Counted from the first letter of the stretch, positions 24,923 through 34,594 are shown. The stretch is 64,000 nt of DNA from Microlunatus elymi (GCF_007362775.1 NZ_CP041692.1:2480001-2544000), one strand, 5' to 3'. Notes: a model not told the origin generated them from the letters alone. Numbers and translations: made by a program.

Positions 24923-25741
24923 ATGCCTCGTTCTATCTGGAAGGGCGCCATCTCGTTCGGCTTGGTCACCATCCCGATCAAGCTGTTCTCGGCGACCGAA
25001 GAAAAGGACGTCAGCTTCCGTCAGGTACATCCTGAGGACGGCGGCCGGATCAAGTACAAGCGGGTCTGCGAGAAGTGCGGCAACGAGATCCCGTACGGCG
25101 AGATCGCCAAGGGCTATGAGCTGTCCGACGGCCGGATGGTGATCTTGGACAACGAGGACATGGCCTCGCTGCCGCTGCCGACCACCAAGGCGGTCGAGGT
25201 GGTGCAGTTCGTGGGCGAGGAGGACATCGATCCCACCTACTTCGCCCGCACCTACTTCCTGGAGGCGGAGACTGCCGGCACCAAGCCGTACGTGTTGCTT
25301 CGGGACGCGCTGATCAAGACCGAGCGGTGTGCCCTGGTCAAGGTGGCGCTGCGATCCCGTGAATCACTGGCGCTGATCCGGCCCAAGGACGGCATGCTGC
25401 TGATGCACACCATGCTCTGGCCGGACGAACTGCGCGACGGCAGTTTCGCCGCCCCGTCGGCCGACGTGTCGGTCTCCGACGCGGAGGTGGCGATGGCGCA
25501 GAACTTCATCGAGGCGCTGGCCGGCGACTTCAACCCCGACGAATACACCGACAGCTATCGGCAGGCGGTCGAGACGTTGGTTCAGTCCAAACTGGAGGGC
25601 GCCGAACTGCCCGAGGAGGAGGCGCCGCAGGAGGCCGAGGTGGTCGACCTGGTGGCCGCGCTGCGTGCCTCCGTCGAGGCCGCGAAGAAGCGTCGGGAGG
25701 AGTCCGGCGAGTCGACCAAGAAGTCGAAGAAGGCGGTCTGA
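24923..25741 (+). CDS. ku: Ku DNA end-binding protein (NHEJ)
   Basis: A 272-residue bacterial Ku homodimer subunit. It begins with the family signature RSIWKGAISFGLVTIPIKLF, has the zinc-site remnant CEKCGNEIPYGEI, and ends in a Lys-rich acidic-basic tail (KKRREESGESTKKSKKAV). It forms a ring on double-strand ends and recruits LigD for non-homologous end joining. No ligD gene is next to it in this window. CAGACT lies 6 bases before the ATG and no ribosome site is evident. Confidence 0.95.
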   Translation: MPRSIWKGAISFGLVTIPIKLFSATEEKDVSFRQVHPEDGGRIKYKRVCEKCGNEIPYGEIAKGYELSDGRMVILDNEDMASLPLPTTKAVEVVQFVGEEDIDPTYFARTYFLEAETAGTKPYVLLRDALIKTERCALVKVALRSRESLALIRPKDGMLLMHTMLWPDELRDGSFAAPSADVSVSDAEVAMAQNFIEALAGDFNPDEYTDSYRQAVETLVQSKLEGAELPEEEAPQEAEVVDLVAALRASVEAAKKRREESGESTKKSKKAV

Positions 25742-25782
25742 TCGCACAGCGACATTGGTTCCGGCGGCGTTAGTTTGGGGGC

Positions 25783-27408
25783 GTGGATGCGCAGACTGTC
25801 GTTCCGGATCCGGTCAACGAAAAGGTCCTCGGCTATGCCCCCGGTAGCGCCGAGCGAGCGAGCCTGGAGGCCAAACTCAAGGAGTTGGCGGGCGATCAGG
25901 TCGAGCTGACCGCCACCATCGGAGGCGAGCAGCGGATGGCCGGCGGTGCCTCGTTCGAGGTCACCATGCCATCGGACCACCATCACGTCCTCGGACGATC
26001 CGCGGCGGCGAGCACCGCCGACGCGCGGGCCGCGATCGAGGCAGCCCTGGCGGCGGCTCCGGCCTGGGCTGCGACCACCTTCGACGAGCGAGCGGCGATC
26101 TTCCTGCGCGCGGCCGAGCTGTTGTCCGGGCCGTGGCGCGACACCCTGAACGCGGCCACCATGCTGGGCCAGGGCAAGACCGTGCAGCAGGCCGAGATCG
26201 ACGCCGCCTGCGAGCTGATCGACTTCCTCCGCTTCAACGTCGGCTACGCAAGCAGGATCCGCGCCGAGCAGCCGATCTCGCCGGCGGGCGTGTGGAATCG
26301 GGTCGAGTACCGCCCGTTGGAGGGGTTCGTCTACGCGATCACCCCGTTCAACTTCACCGCGATCGCCGGCAACCTGCCAACGGCGCCGGCGCTGATGGGC
26401 AACGTGGTGGTGTGGAAGCCCAGCCCGACCCAGCAGCTCGCCGCTCACTTCACCATGCGGCTGCTGGAGGCGGCCGGGCTGCCAGCCGGGGTGATCAACC
26501 TGCTGCCCGGCGACGGCATCGACCTGTCCGCGGTCGCGCTGGCGCATCCGGCGCTGGCCGGCATTCATTTCACCGGCTCGACCCGCACCTTCCAGCATCT
26601 GTGGAGCACCGTGGGCGCCAACATCGGCGCGCTCCGCGGCTATCCGCGGATCGTGGGGGAGACCGGCGGGAAGGACTTCGTCGTGGCGCACCCCAGTGCC
26701 GAACCGGCGCCGCTGGTCACCGCCCTGGTCCGCGGCGCCTTCGAATACTGCGGGCAGAAGTGCTCGGCCGTCTCCCGTGCCTACCTGCCGCAGAGTCTGT
26801 GGGACAGGATCAAGGACGAGTTCCTGGACACCGCGGCCGCGCTGCCGGTCGGCGACGTACGCGACTTCGGCAACTTCACCTCGGCGGTGATCGATCGGCG
26901 GGCCTTCGACAAACACAGCCAGCTGTTCTCCAGGCTCCGCGACGCCGCCGACGTCGACATCCTGGTCGGCGGCGGCACTGACGACAGCGTCGGCTGGTTC
27001 GTCCGGCCGACGGTGATCAGCTCACCGAACCCGAAGCACGAGGTCTTCTCCGACGAGTACTTCGGCCCGATTCTGAGCGTGTACGCCTATCCGGACGATC
27101 AGTACGAGCAGACCCTCGACCTCGTCGACAGCTCGGCCCCGTACGGACTGACCGGCGCGGTCTTCGCCACCGACCGGTCCGCGATCGACCTCGCGCATCG
27201 GCGGCTGCGGTTCGCGGCCGGCAACTTCTACGTCAACGACCGGCCGACCGGTTCGATCGTCGGCCAGCAGCCGTTCGGCGGCTCCCGGGCCTCCGGCACC
27301 AACGACAAGGCCGGCTCGATCTGGCATCTGATCCGCTGGGCCAGTCCGCGTTCGGTCAAGGAAACCCTGGTGCCGCCGACGGACCATCGCTATCCGCACA
27401 TGGGCTGA
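25783..27408 (+). CDS. pruA: L-glutamate gamma-semialdehyde (1-pyrroline-5-carboxylate) dehydrogenase
   Basis: A 541-residue aldehyde dehydrogenase of the P5CDH branch, of usual length for the single-domain form. Key motifs are ITPFNFTAIAGNLP near residue 188, the general-base Glu in IVGETGGKDFVVAHP, and the catalytic Cys in FEYCGQKCSAVSRAY near residue 327. It oxidises glutamate semialdehyde to glutamate in proline and arginine breakdown. The GTG lies 6 bases after TAGTTT (25771-25776), so the message looks leaderless. A proline dehydrogenase gene is not adjacent; the NAD-glutamate dehydrogenase downstream takes the next step. Confidence 0.93.
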   Translation: MDAQTVVPDPVNEKVLGYAPGSAERASLEAKLKELAGDQVELTATIGGEQRMAGGASFEVTMPSDHHHVLGRSAAASTADARAAIEAALAAAPAWAATTFDERAAIFLRAAELLSGPWRDTLNAATMLGQGKTVQQAEIDAACELIDFLRFNVGYASRIRAEQPISPAGVWNRVEYRPLEGFVYAITPFNFTAIAGNLPTAPALMGNVVVWKPSPTQQLAAHFTMRLLEAAGLPAGVINLLPGDGIDLSAVALAHPALAGIHFTGSTRTFQHLWSTVGANIGALRGYPRIVGETGGKDFVVAHPSAEPAPLVTALVRGAFEYCGQKCSAVSRAYLPQSLWDRIKDEFLDTAAALPVGDVRDFGNFTSAVIDRRAFDKHSQLFSRLRDAADVDILVGGGTDDSVGWFVRPTVISSPNPKHEVFSDEYFGPILSVYAYPDDQYEQTLDLVDSSAPYGLTGAVFATDRSAIDLAHRRLRFAAGNFYVNDRPTGSIVGQQPFGGSRASGTNDKAGSIWHLIRWASPRSVKETLVPPTDHRYPHMG

Positions 27409-27420
27409 TCGGTCATCGCT

Positions 27421-27831
27421 TCAATCCTGGAGCAAACTCAACGTGGCAAGGTTCGGTCGAACAGCTTGGATGCGGATGTAGTCGATGTCCGCGTGGACCA
27501 GCCTCACGCTGGATCGCTCCGCCAAAGCTGCGATCAGACAGTCGACCATCGACCGGACCGTGTGGCCCGAGCTGCGGACATCCCGAAATATCTCGGCGGC
27601 ACTGTCGAAGTCTTCGTCCATGACGTGGACGGAATCGAGTTGGTCGTAGATCGCGAGAGTGCGCCGCCGCGTCATCTCTTCCGACGGCACGCTCAGCTCC
27701 ATGCGCACCGGCGGACAGCCGAGCAGATCCTCGGGTCGGGCGGTCAGCACCTCGGTCAAGTGTGCCGTCGCGGCTGATGGCAGGTTACGCAGATAGTCGA
27801 TCCAAACCGACGAGTCGACCAGTTCGGCCAT
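27421..27831 (-). CDS. vapC: VapC-type PIN-domain ribonuclease toxin
   Basis: A 136-residue PIN protein. The acidic active site is visible as VDSSVWIDYL (Asp), CPPVRMELSV (Glu), RSMVDCLIAALA (Asp) and VHADIDYI (Asp). Such toxins cleave tRNA or rRNA and are held by their antitoxin. The ATG at 27831 starts 1 base after the antitoxin stop, so I reject the upstream in-frame extension to 27870. It converges on pruA. Confidence 0.9.
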   Translation of the reverse strand: MAELVDSSVWIDYLRNLPSAATAHLTEVLTARPEDLLGCPPVRMELSVPSEEMTRRRTLAIYDQLDSVHVMDEDFDSAAEIFRDVRSSGHTVRSMVDCLIAALAERSSVRLVHADIDYIRIQAVRPNLATLSLLQD

Positions 27832-27832
27832 C

Positions 27833-28045
27833 TCACCAGTCCTTGGGTTCGGAGAGGCCCTCGATCTCATCGTTCGACATCGGGAATCCGATGCCTCTCA
27901 GTGCGAGAAACTCTTCCGTGGTCGGCATTCTCCGTACCGTTCTGCGCAGCGCGAAGTCGACGGCTTCCCGCTTGGTCTTGAGGTGATTCTGTTTCATCAC
28001 CGTCTCGACCAGCTCATCGTCGATGTCGATGTTGGTGCGCGTCAT
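27833..28045 (-). CDS. vapB: VapB-family antitoxin
   Basis: A 70-residue antitoxin with the short ribbon-type N-terminus TNIDIDDELVETVMKQN, then KREAVDFALR, as in the VapB_antitoxin family, and an acidic toxin-binding tail. The ATG at 28045 lies 6 bases after TAGCGT on its strand; an in-frame GTG at 28051 is an alternative. It precedes and is coupled to vapC. Confidence 0.85.
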   Translation of the reverse strand: MTRTNIDIDDELVETVMKQNHLKTKREAVDFALRRTVRRMPTTEEFLALRGIGFPMSNDEIEGLSEPKDW

Positions 28046-28100
28046 ACACACACGCTACACCTTGATCAACTTCGACGATGAGCCAACGTCGCAACGGTGG

Positions 28101-28583
28101 TCAGCGGGCGAGATAGTCGGCGCCGAGCTGCTCCTGGGTCTTGAAACCCGCCAGCACGGCCGGGGCCGCAGACTCTTCCAACTTCTTGCCGAGCAGCGGC
28201 ACGTTCACCTTCAGCACGCCGGTCAGGCTGAGCCGGCTGCCGGAACCGCCGGCCGCCAGCTGGTACTTGCCGTTGAACGACACCGGCTGTCCGGGCACCT
28301 TCATGGTGACCGCGCCGCTGCGGCCGCCGTCTGCGCCCGCCTCGGCCCAGGTGATCTCCTCGACCACGGTCAGCTTGTCGCCGGTGAACGGGCGGGCGGC
28401 GTCGGGCGCGGGCAGGTCCCGGCTGGTCTTGACGTTCGAGCCGTCGACGATCACGTCGTACGAGGTGGCGTGCGTCCGCTCGCAGACCTTCTCCAGAAAA
28501 GACTTGTCGGTGAGCATGTCGAAGACGCGGGCCGGATCGGCGGCGAAATCGGCGTGGGAATCGATATCCATGCGGCCCATCAT
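28101..28583 (-). CDS. DUF2505 (SRPBCC-fold) protein
   Basis: A 160-residue protein of the START/SRPBCC lipid-binding fold. It begins with the DUF2505 pattern DIDSHADFAADPARVFDML and ends with FKTQEQLGADYLA. Family members are common in actinobacteria and probably bind a hydrophobic ligand; none is known. GGAGGT sits 5 bases before the ATG at 28583. It diverges from the glutamate dehydrogenase gene. Confidence 0.8.
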   Translation of the reverse strand: MMGRMDIDSHADFAADPARVFDMLTDKSFLEKVCERTHATSYDVIVDGSNVKTSRDLPAPDAARPFTGDKLTVVEEITWAEAGADGGRSGAVTMKVPGQPVSFNGKYQLAAGGSGSRLSLTGVLKVNVPLLGKKLEESAAPAVLAGFKTQEQLGADYLAR

Positions 28584-28672
28584 GTCCTACCTCCGAAACA
28601 CGGCCGGACCTGCCACAGCTCCTGGGGTGAGGGGCTAGGGTCGGCCGTAGGAGAGCGGTCAGCCCTCTCCGA

Positions 28673-28694
28673 GGGCGCACAGCGTAGTGCGCCC
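28673..28694. other. Hairpin in the leader before NAD-glutamate dehydrogenase
   Basis: GGGCGCAC (28673-28680) and GTGCGCCC (28687-28694) form a perfect 8-base-pair stem with a 6-base loop. It lies about 80 bases before the dehydrogenase start and downstream of a possible -10 hexamer TAGGGT (28636-28641). The 192-base gap between 28583 and 28776 otherwise shows nothing I recognise. A role in attenuation or mRNA stability is only a guess. Confidence 0.35.
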
Positions 28695-28775
28695 GCCTCA
28701 CAACAAGTCCTCACCGATCGGCTGCGGGCGATCCTCGCGGGATCGGGGTGGGCACGGTGACAGGGATGGTCGGGG

Positions 28776-31700
28776 TTGCACACAACAGAAGCCGAAATCG
28801 AACGAGAGAAACTCGCCAAGATCAAGTCGGTGGCCTCGCAGGGTGCGGCGATCGCGCGCCGATTCGGGCACGATCCCGAACTGGTGAAGGAGTTTCTCGG
28901 GCACTACTTCCGACACGTGGACGCCGACGACATCGGCATTCGCACCGAGTCCGACCTGCTCGGCCTGGTGGTCAGCCACTTCCAGCTGGCGCAGGACCGA
29001 CCGCCCGCACGGGGCGCGGTGCGGGTGTTCACGCCCGGTCAGGACACCGATCACTGGAGCGTCGGCGGCGCGACCGTGGTGCAGATCGTCACCGATGATC
29101 AACCGTTCCTGGTCGACTCGGTCACCATGGAGGTGGTCCGCCAGGGCTGGAGCATCCGCGAGGTCTTCCATCCCCAGTTCTTCGTCCGGCGCGAGCTCGA
29201 CGGGCATCTGCAGACCGTGGTGCACAGCTCCGAGGCGGGTGCCGGCGGCGTGGTCGCCGAATCCTGGATGCACCTGGAGATCAGCCCGCCCGCGGATCCG
29301 GCCGACGACGCCGCAGCCCGGCTGGAGGCCGGCCTGCGCGAGGTGCTGCGGAGCGTGGCCGAGGCGGTCGCCGACTGGGACAAGATGCGCCAGATGGCCC
29401 GGGACGCGGCCGGCGAGTTGCGGCCGGGGCCGGGCAATCATCCCGACGAGGTGCACATCGCCCGCGACCTGCTGGAGTGGGTGACCCGGGACAACTTCAC
29501 CTTCCTGGGCTACCGCGAGTTCACCGTCGACGATCAGATGCATCCGGTGCCGGGCACCGGTCTGGGCATCCTGCGGTCCGATCAAGCGGCCGATCACGCG
29601 TTCGCCGCGGTTCCGCTGCCGGGGCCGGGGACGCCGTCGCTGTTGGTGATCACCAAGGACAACGTCCGCGCCCGAGTGCATCGGCCGAGCTATCTGGACT
29701 ACATCGGCGTCCGCAGTTTTGATGATGAAGGTCGGGTGATCGGCGAGCGGCGCTTCGTCGGCCTGTTCGCCTCCACCGCGTACACCGATTCGGTGGTACG
29801 GATTCCGGTGCTCGCCCAGCGGACCGAAGGCATCCTGCACCGCTCCGGCTACGACCCGAGCAGCCACGGTGCGAAGGCGATCCTGGACGTACTCAACAGC
29901 TATCCCCGCGACGAGCTGTTCCAGGCGAGTGTCCGTGAGCTGGCGCCCACCATCGAACGGATCTCCCGACTCAAGGAACGCCGGCAGGTCCGGGTCTTCG
30001 CCCGCCGCGACCCGTACGGCAGATTCCTGTCCTGCTTGGTGTATTTCCCGCGGGACCGCTACACCACCGAGGTACGCGTTCGGATGGAACGGGTGCTGAT
30101 GGACGAGCTCGGTGGCAGCTCGGTCAGCTACACCACCCGGGTCTCGGAGTCGGTGCTGGCCCGGTTGCACTTCGTGGTCCGGATGCCCGACGGGAAGGCG
30201 CTGCAGGACTTCGACGTTCAGCAGCTGGAGAGCCGGCTGACCGCCGCAACCCGATCCTGGGACGACGATCTTGCCGATCTGGTCGCCGGTGCCCCGGATG
30301 CCGATCAGCTGACCCGTGCTGCGCGCAACCTGCCGGAGGGGTACAAGGAGGACTTCACTCCCAAGCAGGTGATCAAGGACCTGGAGGCGTTGTCCGGTCT
30401 GAACGACGAGTCGGAGATGGCGATGGCGATGTACCGGCCGGACAGTGCGGAGGATCAGGCGAATCTTCGGTTGAAGATCTTCCGGTTGACCACGCCGATG
30501 CGGCTGTCCCAGGTGCTGCCGCATCTGAGCCTGCTCGGCGTCGACGTGGTCGACGAGCACCCGTACGAACTCCCGCTCGGGCTGGGCCGGGTCGGTCACG
30601 TGTACGAGTTCGGGTTCCGGGTGCCCGGTGGCGAAGCCGCGGTGCACAAGAGGTGGGACCAGGCCGCCCGGCAGCTGTTCATGTCCGCCTTCCATGCCTC
30701 GTACATCGGCGACAGCGAGTCCGATCCGTACAACGCGCTGGTGATGGGCGCCGATCTCGAGTGGCACCATGTCAGCTTGCTGCGCGCCATCGGCCACTAC
30801 CTGCGGCAGGGCCGGGCCAGCTACAGCCAGACCTACATCGCCCAGGCGCTGGCCGCCAACGTGGAGATCAGCAGAATGCTGGTCTCCTTGTTCGATTCCA
30901 AGTTCGATCCCGATCTTGATCTTGGTCCCGAGGTACGCAAGGAGCGGACCGAGGAGATCGTCGCGCAGATCAGGACCGCGTTGGACGAGGTGGCCAGTCT
31001 TGATCATGATCGAATCATCCGGTCCTACATCGCGGTGATCAACGCCGCGGTCCGGACGAACTTCTACCGGTCCGATCGGGACGCGATCGCGATCAAGCTG
31101 TTGCCGCGGAAGATGCCGGAGCTGCCGGAACCCCGGCCGGCGTACGAGATCTACGTCTACTCGCCGCGGATCGAGGGCGTGCATCTGCGCTTCGGCCCGG
31201 TGGCCCGCGGCGGGCTGCGCTGGTCGGATCGGTCCGAGGACTTCCGCACCGAGGTGCTCGGCCTGGTCAAGGCGCAGATGGTGAAGAACACGGTGATCGT
31301 GCCGGTCGGCGCCAAGGGCGGTTTCTACTGCAAGAAGTTGCCGGATCCCAGTGTGGACAGGGATTCCTGGATGGCCGAGGGTAAGGCGTGCTACCGGATC
31401 TTCGTCGGCGCCATGCTGGACGTGACCGACAACATCGTCCGCGGTGACGTGGTCCGGCCGGATCGGGTGGTCTGTTACGACGGCAACGACGCCTATCTGG
31501 TGGTGGCCGCGGACAAGGGCACGGCGACCTTCTCCGACCTGGCCAACCAGGTGGCGGTCGACCGCGGGTTCTGGCTCGGCGACGCGTTCGCCTCCGGCGG
31601 CTCGGCGGGCTACGACCACAAGGGCATGGGCATCACCGCCCGGGGCGCCTGGGAGTCGGTCAAACGGCACTTCCGCGAACTCGGCTTGGACACCCAGAGC

Positions 31701-33611
31701 CAGGACTTCACCGTGGTCGGCATCGGCGACATGAGCGGCGACGTGTTCGGCAACGGGATGCTGCTCAGCCGGCACATCAAGCTGGTGGCCGCCTTCGATC
31801 ATCGGCACGTCTTCATCGATCCGGATCCCGACGCCGAGACGAGCTGGCAGGAACGCAAACGACTGTTCGAGCTGCCGCGCTCGAGTTGGGCCGACTACGA
31901 CAAGTCGCTGATCTCCGAGGGTGGCGGCATCTTCGCCAGGCAGCTGAAGGCGATCAAGATCACCGACCAGATGCGCAAGGTGTTCGACATTCCTGCCGAC
32001 GTGATCAAGCTGTCGCCGGCCGAGATGATCAACACCGTACTGAAGGCGCCGGTCGACCTGCTGTTCAACGGCGGTGTCGGCACCTACGTCAAAGCGTCCC
32101 GCGAGTCCAACGCCGACGTCGGTGACAAGGCGAACGACTACGTACGGGTGAACGGATCCGAGATCCGCGCCCGGGCCGTGGGGGAGGGCGGCAACCTCGG
32201 CTGCACGCAGCTCGGCCGGGTCGAGTACGCGATGGCCGGCGGCAAGATCAACACCGACTTCATCGACAACTCGGCCGGCGTGGACACCTCCGATCACGAG
32301 GTCAACATCAAGATCCTGTTGGCCGACGAGGTTTCCGAGGGACGGCTGTCCGGTACCGCGCGGGACGACCTGCTGGCGGCGATGACCGATGAGGTCGCCG
32401 AGAAGGTGCTGGCCAACAATGCCCAGCAGAATCTGGCCCTGGCCAACAGCGAATTCCAGACCGCCTCGATGGCCGGTGTGCACGAGGACTGGATGGAACG
32501 ATTGAGCGAACAGCGGCTGCTGGACCGCGAGCTGGAATTCCTGCCGACGACCGCGGAGATGGCCGAGCGTCGCGAGGACGGGCGAGGGCTGACCACGCCG
32601 GAGCTGGCCACGCTGATGGCGTACACCAAGATCGTCCTGGAACGCGAGTTGGTGCAGTCGGATCTGCCCGACGACGAGAATCTGCAGCATCTGTTGATCG
32701 ACTACTTCCCGCGGCTGCTCCGCGAGCGGTACGCCGATCGGATGCCGTCGCATCAACTGCATCGCGAGATCATCGCCACCGCCGCGGTCAATCAGTTCGT
32801 CAACCAGTCCGGAATCACCTGCTACCACAGGCTTTCGGCAGAGACCGGTGCGACCTCGGCGGAGTTGATCAGGGCGCAGGTGGTCGCCCGCAAACTGTTC
32901 GGCGCTGATGATCTTGAAGCTCGGATCCGCGGTCTTGATCATCAGGTCGACGCGGCCGCGCAGACCCGGTTGCGGCTCGAGGTGCGAACGCTGGTGGAAC
33001 GGACCACCCGCTGGCTGATCGTGAACAGGCGGTCGCCGATCGACATCGCGGCCGTGGTCGACCAGCTCGGCGGCGGGATCGCGACGGTGGTGCAGGCGCT
33101 GCCCGGGGTGTTGTCGGGTCGCGATCTGGAGGCGTACGACCGCCGCCGGACCCGGTTCGAGATGGCCGGGGTGGATGCCGAGCTGGCGGCCGCGATCGCG
33201 ATCCTGCCGCACGCCTACGCCGCGCTGACCGTGGTTCAGACGGCCGTGCGTGATGATCTTGATCCGGTCCGGGTCGCCGACGTGCACTTCACCGCCGGCC
33301 AGCAGCTCGGGCTGGACCGGCTGTTGAACAAGATCATCGGGCTGCCGCGGACGGATCGCTGGCAGACCATGGCGCGGGCGGCGCTACGGGACGATCTGCA
33401 CAACGTGCACGCCCAGCTGACCGCGGAGATGCTGCCGCTCGGCGACGCTTCGACACCGGTGGCCGAGCTGGTCGACCGCTGGCGGGAGTCGATCGGCGCC
33501 GGCGGTGATCGGGCGATCGCCACCATCGCCGAGATCTGCGACGCCGAACCGGACCTGGCCCGGATGTCGGTCGGCCTGCGCACCGTACGGAGTCTGTTGG
33601 GCACCAACTAA
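28776..33611 (+). CDS. gdh: NAD-dependent glutamate dehydrogenase, large (180 kDa) type
   Basis: A 1611-residue enzyme of the large NAD-GDH class typified by Streptomyces and mycobacteria. The N-terminal half holds regulatory ACT-like segments. The catalytic core begins near residue 800 with RFGPVARGGLRWSDRSEDF, then VGAKGGFYCKKLP (catalytic Lys) and the Rossmann segment GIGDMSGDVFGNGMLLSRH near residue 985. It deaminates glutamate to 2-oxoglutarate and, after PruA, completes proline catabolism. The start is a TTG; an in-frame TGA at 28758 rules out earlier starts. In mycobacteria this enzyme is inhibited by the FHA protein GarA; the FHA protein near 45 kb is not its close homologue as far as I can see. 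Confidence 0.93.
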   Translation: MHTTEAEIEREKLAKIKSVASQGAAIARRFGHDPELVKEFLGHYFRHVDADDIGIRTESDLLGLVVSHFQLAQDRPPARGAVRVFTPGQDTDHWSVGGATVVQIVTDDQPFLVDSVTMEVVRQGWSIREVFHPQFFVRRELDGHLQTVVHSSEAGAGGVVAESWMHLEISPPADPADDAAARLEAGLREVLRSVAEAVADWDKMRQMARDAAGELRPGPGNHPDEVHIARDLLEWVTRDNFTFLGYREFTVDDQMHPVPGTGLGILRSDQAADHAFAAVPLPGPGTPSLLVITKDNVRARVHRPSYLDYIGVRSFDDEGRVIGERRFVGLFASTAYTDSVVRIPVLAQRTEGILHRSGYDPSSHGAKAILDVLNSYPRDELFQASVRELAPTIERISRLKERRQVRVFARRDPYGRFLSCLVYFPRDRYTTEVRVRMERVLMDELGGSSVSYTTRVSESVLARLHFVVRMPDGKALQDFDVQQLESRLTAATRSWDDDLADLVAGAPDADQLTRAARNLPEGYKEDFTPKQVIKDLEALSGLNDESEMAMAMYRPDSAEDQANLRLKIFRLTTPMRLSQVLPHLSLLGVDVVDEHPYELPLGLGRVGHVYEFGFRVPGGEAAVHKRWDQAARQLFMSAFHASYIGDSESDPYNALVMGADLEWHHVSLLRAIGHYLRQGRASYSQTYIAQALAANVEISRMLVSLFDSKFDPDLDLGPEVRKERTEEIVAQIRTALDEVASLDHDRIIRSYIAVINAAVRTNFYRSDRDAIAIKLLPRKMPELPEPRPAYEIYVYSPRIEGVHLRFGPVARGGLRWSDRSEDFRTEVLGLVKAQMVKNTVIVPVGAKGGFYCKKLPDPSVDRDSWMAEGKACYRIFVGAMLDVTDNIVRGDVVRPDRVVCYDGNDAYLVVAADKGTATFSDLANQVAVDRGFWLGDAFASGGSAGYDHKGMGITARGAWESVKRHFRELGLDTQSQDFTVVGIGDMSGDVFGNGMLLSRHIKLVAAFDHRHVFIDPDPDAETSWQERKRLFELPRSSWADYDKSLISEGGGIFARQLKAIKITDQMRKVFDIPADVIKLSPAEMINTVLKAPVDLLFNGGVGTYVKASRESNADVGDKANDYVRVNGSEIRARAVGEGGNLGCTQLGRVEYAMAGGKINTDFIDNSAGVDTSDHEVNIKILLADEVSEGRLSGTARDDLLAAMTDEVAEKVLANNAQQNLALANSEFQTASMAGVHEDWMERLSEQRLLDRELEFLPTTAEMAERREDGRGLTTPELATLMAYTKIVLERELVQSDLPDDENLQHLLIDYFPRLLRERYADRMPSHQLHREIIATAAVNQFVNQSGITCYHRLSAETGATSAELIRAQVVARKLFGADDLEARIRGLDHQVDAAAQTRLRLEVRTLVERTTRWLIVNRRSPIDIAAVVDQLGGGIATVVQALPGVLSGRDLEAYDRRRTRFEMAGVDAELAAAIAILPHAYAALTVVQTAVRDDLDPVRVADVHFTAGQQLGLDRLLNKIIGLPRTDRWQTMARAALRDDLHNVHAQLTAEMLPLGDASTPVAELVDRWRESIGAGGDRAIATIAEICDAEPDLARMSVGLRTVRSLLGTN

Positions 33612-34513
33612 CCCGACACCGGCAGGATCGGCCAGGCCACCTCGGTACGTAGTCGGTCGGGCGGGGTGCCGACCGGATCGAGGTGGTGCTCGCGGATCGG
33701 TCCGGCGACGCCGATCTCACGTCCGATCACGTAGCTGCCGAGCTGTGCGTACGTTCTGTCGATCTCGTCGCCGGCACCGGCGTTCACGGTGACCGCGACG
33801 TCCACCGCTGGCAACTCGTACGGACGCAGATCGGCGGCCAGCCCGGCATCGGTCAGCCGTCGGCGATCGGGCGGCTCGGCGACCGGGACGTAGACGACGA
33901 TCTCGGCGCGGTCGATGTCGGCGTACTCCCGGAACCCTGCCTGGGTGAAGAACTCGGTGAAGAACAGGGTCCCGTCCGGACCGGTCCGCCGCAGGCCGGC
34001 GGTCGTGATCGCTTCCTGCAGCCGACGGCGGGCGTCGCCCAGCCAGGGCGCCAACTCGGCCATCGAGGACTCCGTGCTGCAGGCCATGGCCCAGGTCGGC
34101 TCCAGATGTCGGTGCTGGATCGCGGCGGATCGCGTGTTGTCGGCGGCAGTCGTGTGGACGGAGAGGATGTGCCGCAGCGACGCGACCGTGGCCCGGGTCT
34201 GCTCCAGTTGCCGTTCCATCCGCTCCAAGTGGCTGATGATGGTCCGGTTGCGCTCGGCCAAGTCAGGCGCGCCGAGCACCTCCTTGATCTCATCCAGCGG
34301 CATGCCGAAACCACGCAGCCTCAAGATCACCTGCGCCTGCGGCAGCTGATCGGTGCTGTACCGCCGATATCCGGAGGACGGATCGATCCGGGCAGGAACC
34401 AGCAGACCGAGATCGTGATAGTGACGCAGGGTCTTGACACTCAGGAACGTCATCCGGGAGAAGTCCCCGATGCTCAACAGGGTCGGGCTCAACAGGTCTG
34501 CCATGCCGGCCAT
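33608..34513 (-). CDS. MerR-family regulator with GyrI-like effector domain
   Basis: A 301-residue regulator. The N-terminal MerR helix-turn-helix is LLSIGDFSRMTFLSVKTLRHY followed by YHDLGLLVPARIDPSSGYRRY. A coiled coil follows at about residues 85-130. The C-terminal half (about 150-300) looks like a GyrI/SOUL-type ligand-binding domain, as in BmrR-like multidrug sensors. The ATG at 34513 has GGGGGAG 8 bases upstream. The gene diverges from an MFS exporter whose promoter has MerR geometry, so it probably activates that exporter when a drug binds. It overlaps the gdh 3' end by 4 bases. Confidence 0.88.
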   Translation of the reverse strand: MAGMADLLSPTLLSIGDFSRMTFLSVKTLRHYHDLGLLVPARIDPSSGYRRYSTDQLPQAQVILRLRGFGMPLDEIKEVLGAPDLAERNRTIISHLERMERQLEQTRATVASLRHILSVHTTAADNTRSAAIQHRHLEPTWAMACSTESSMAELAPWLGDARRRLQEAITTAGLRRTGPDGTLFFTEFFTQAGFREYADIDRAEIVVYVPVAEPPDRRRLTDAGLAADLRPYELPAVDVAVTVNAGAGDEIDRTYAQLGSYVIGREIGVAGPIREHHLDPVGTPPDRLRTEVAWPILPVSG

Positions 34514-34520
34514 TCTGCTG

Positions 34521-34540
34521 TCTCCCCCTACCGGAGAGTC
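34521..34540 (-). promoter_or_regulatory. Second MerR half-site region before merR
   Basis: On the minus strand the 20 bases GACTCTCCGGTAGGGGGAGA contain the half-site GACTCTCC that also forms the left arm of the exporter operator. It overlaps the merR ribosome site. It is a candidate for autoregulation, but its right arm does not match well. Confidence 0.4.
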
Positions 34541-34557
34541 CAGAGGTTTCGTGACGC

Positions 34558-34588
34558 TTGACTCTCCCGTCACCGGAGGGTCGAGAAC
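34558..34588 (+). promoter_or_regulatory. MerR-type operator/promoter of the MFS exporter (19-base spacer)
   Basis: TTGACT (34558-34563) and GAGAAC (34583-34588) are spaced 19 bases apart, the long spacer typical of MerR-activated promoters. The spacer region holds the dyad GACTCTCC (34560-34567) and GGAGGGTC (34575-34582), one mismatch, 7 bases apart. The exporter ATG begins 7 bases after the -10, so the message would be leaderless. Confidence 0.65.
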
Positions 34589-34594
34589 TGATGC

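Noticed and set aside
28698-33287. A 1529-codon open frame antisense to the glutamate dehydrogenase
   Set aside because: Long antisense frames are expected in high-GC genes with strong third-position GC. Its translation is rich in His, Arg and Gly with no recognisable domain.
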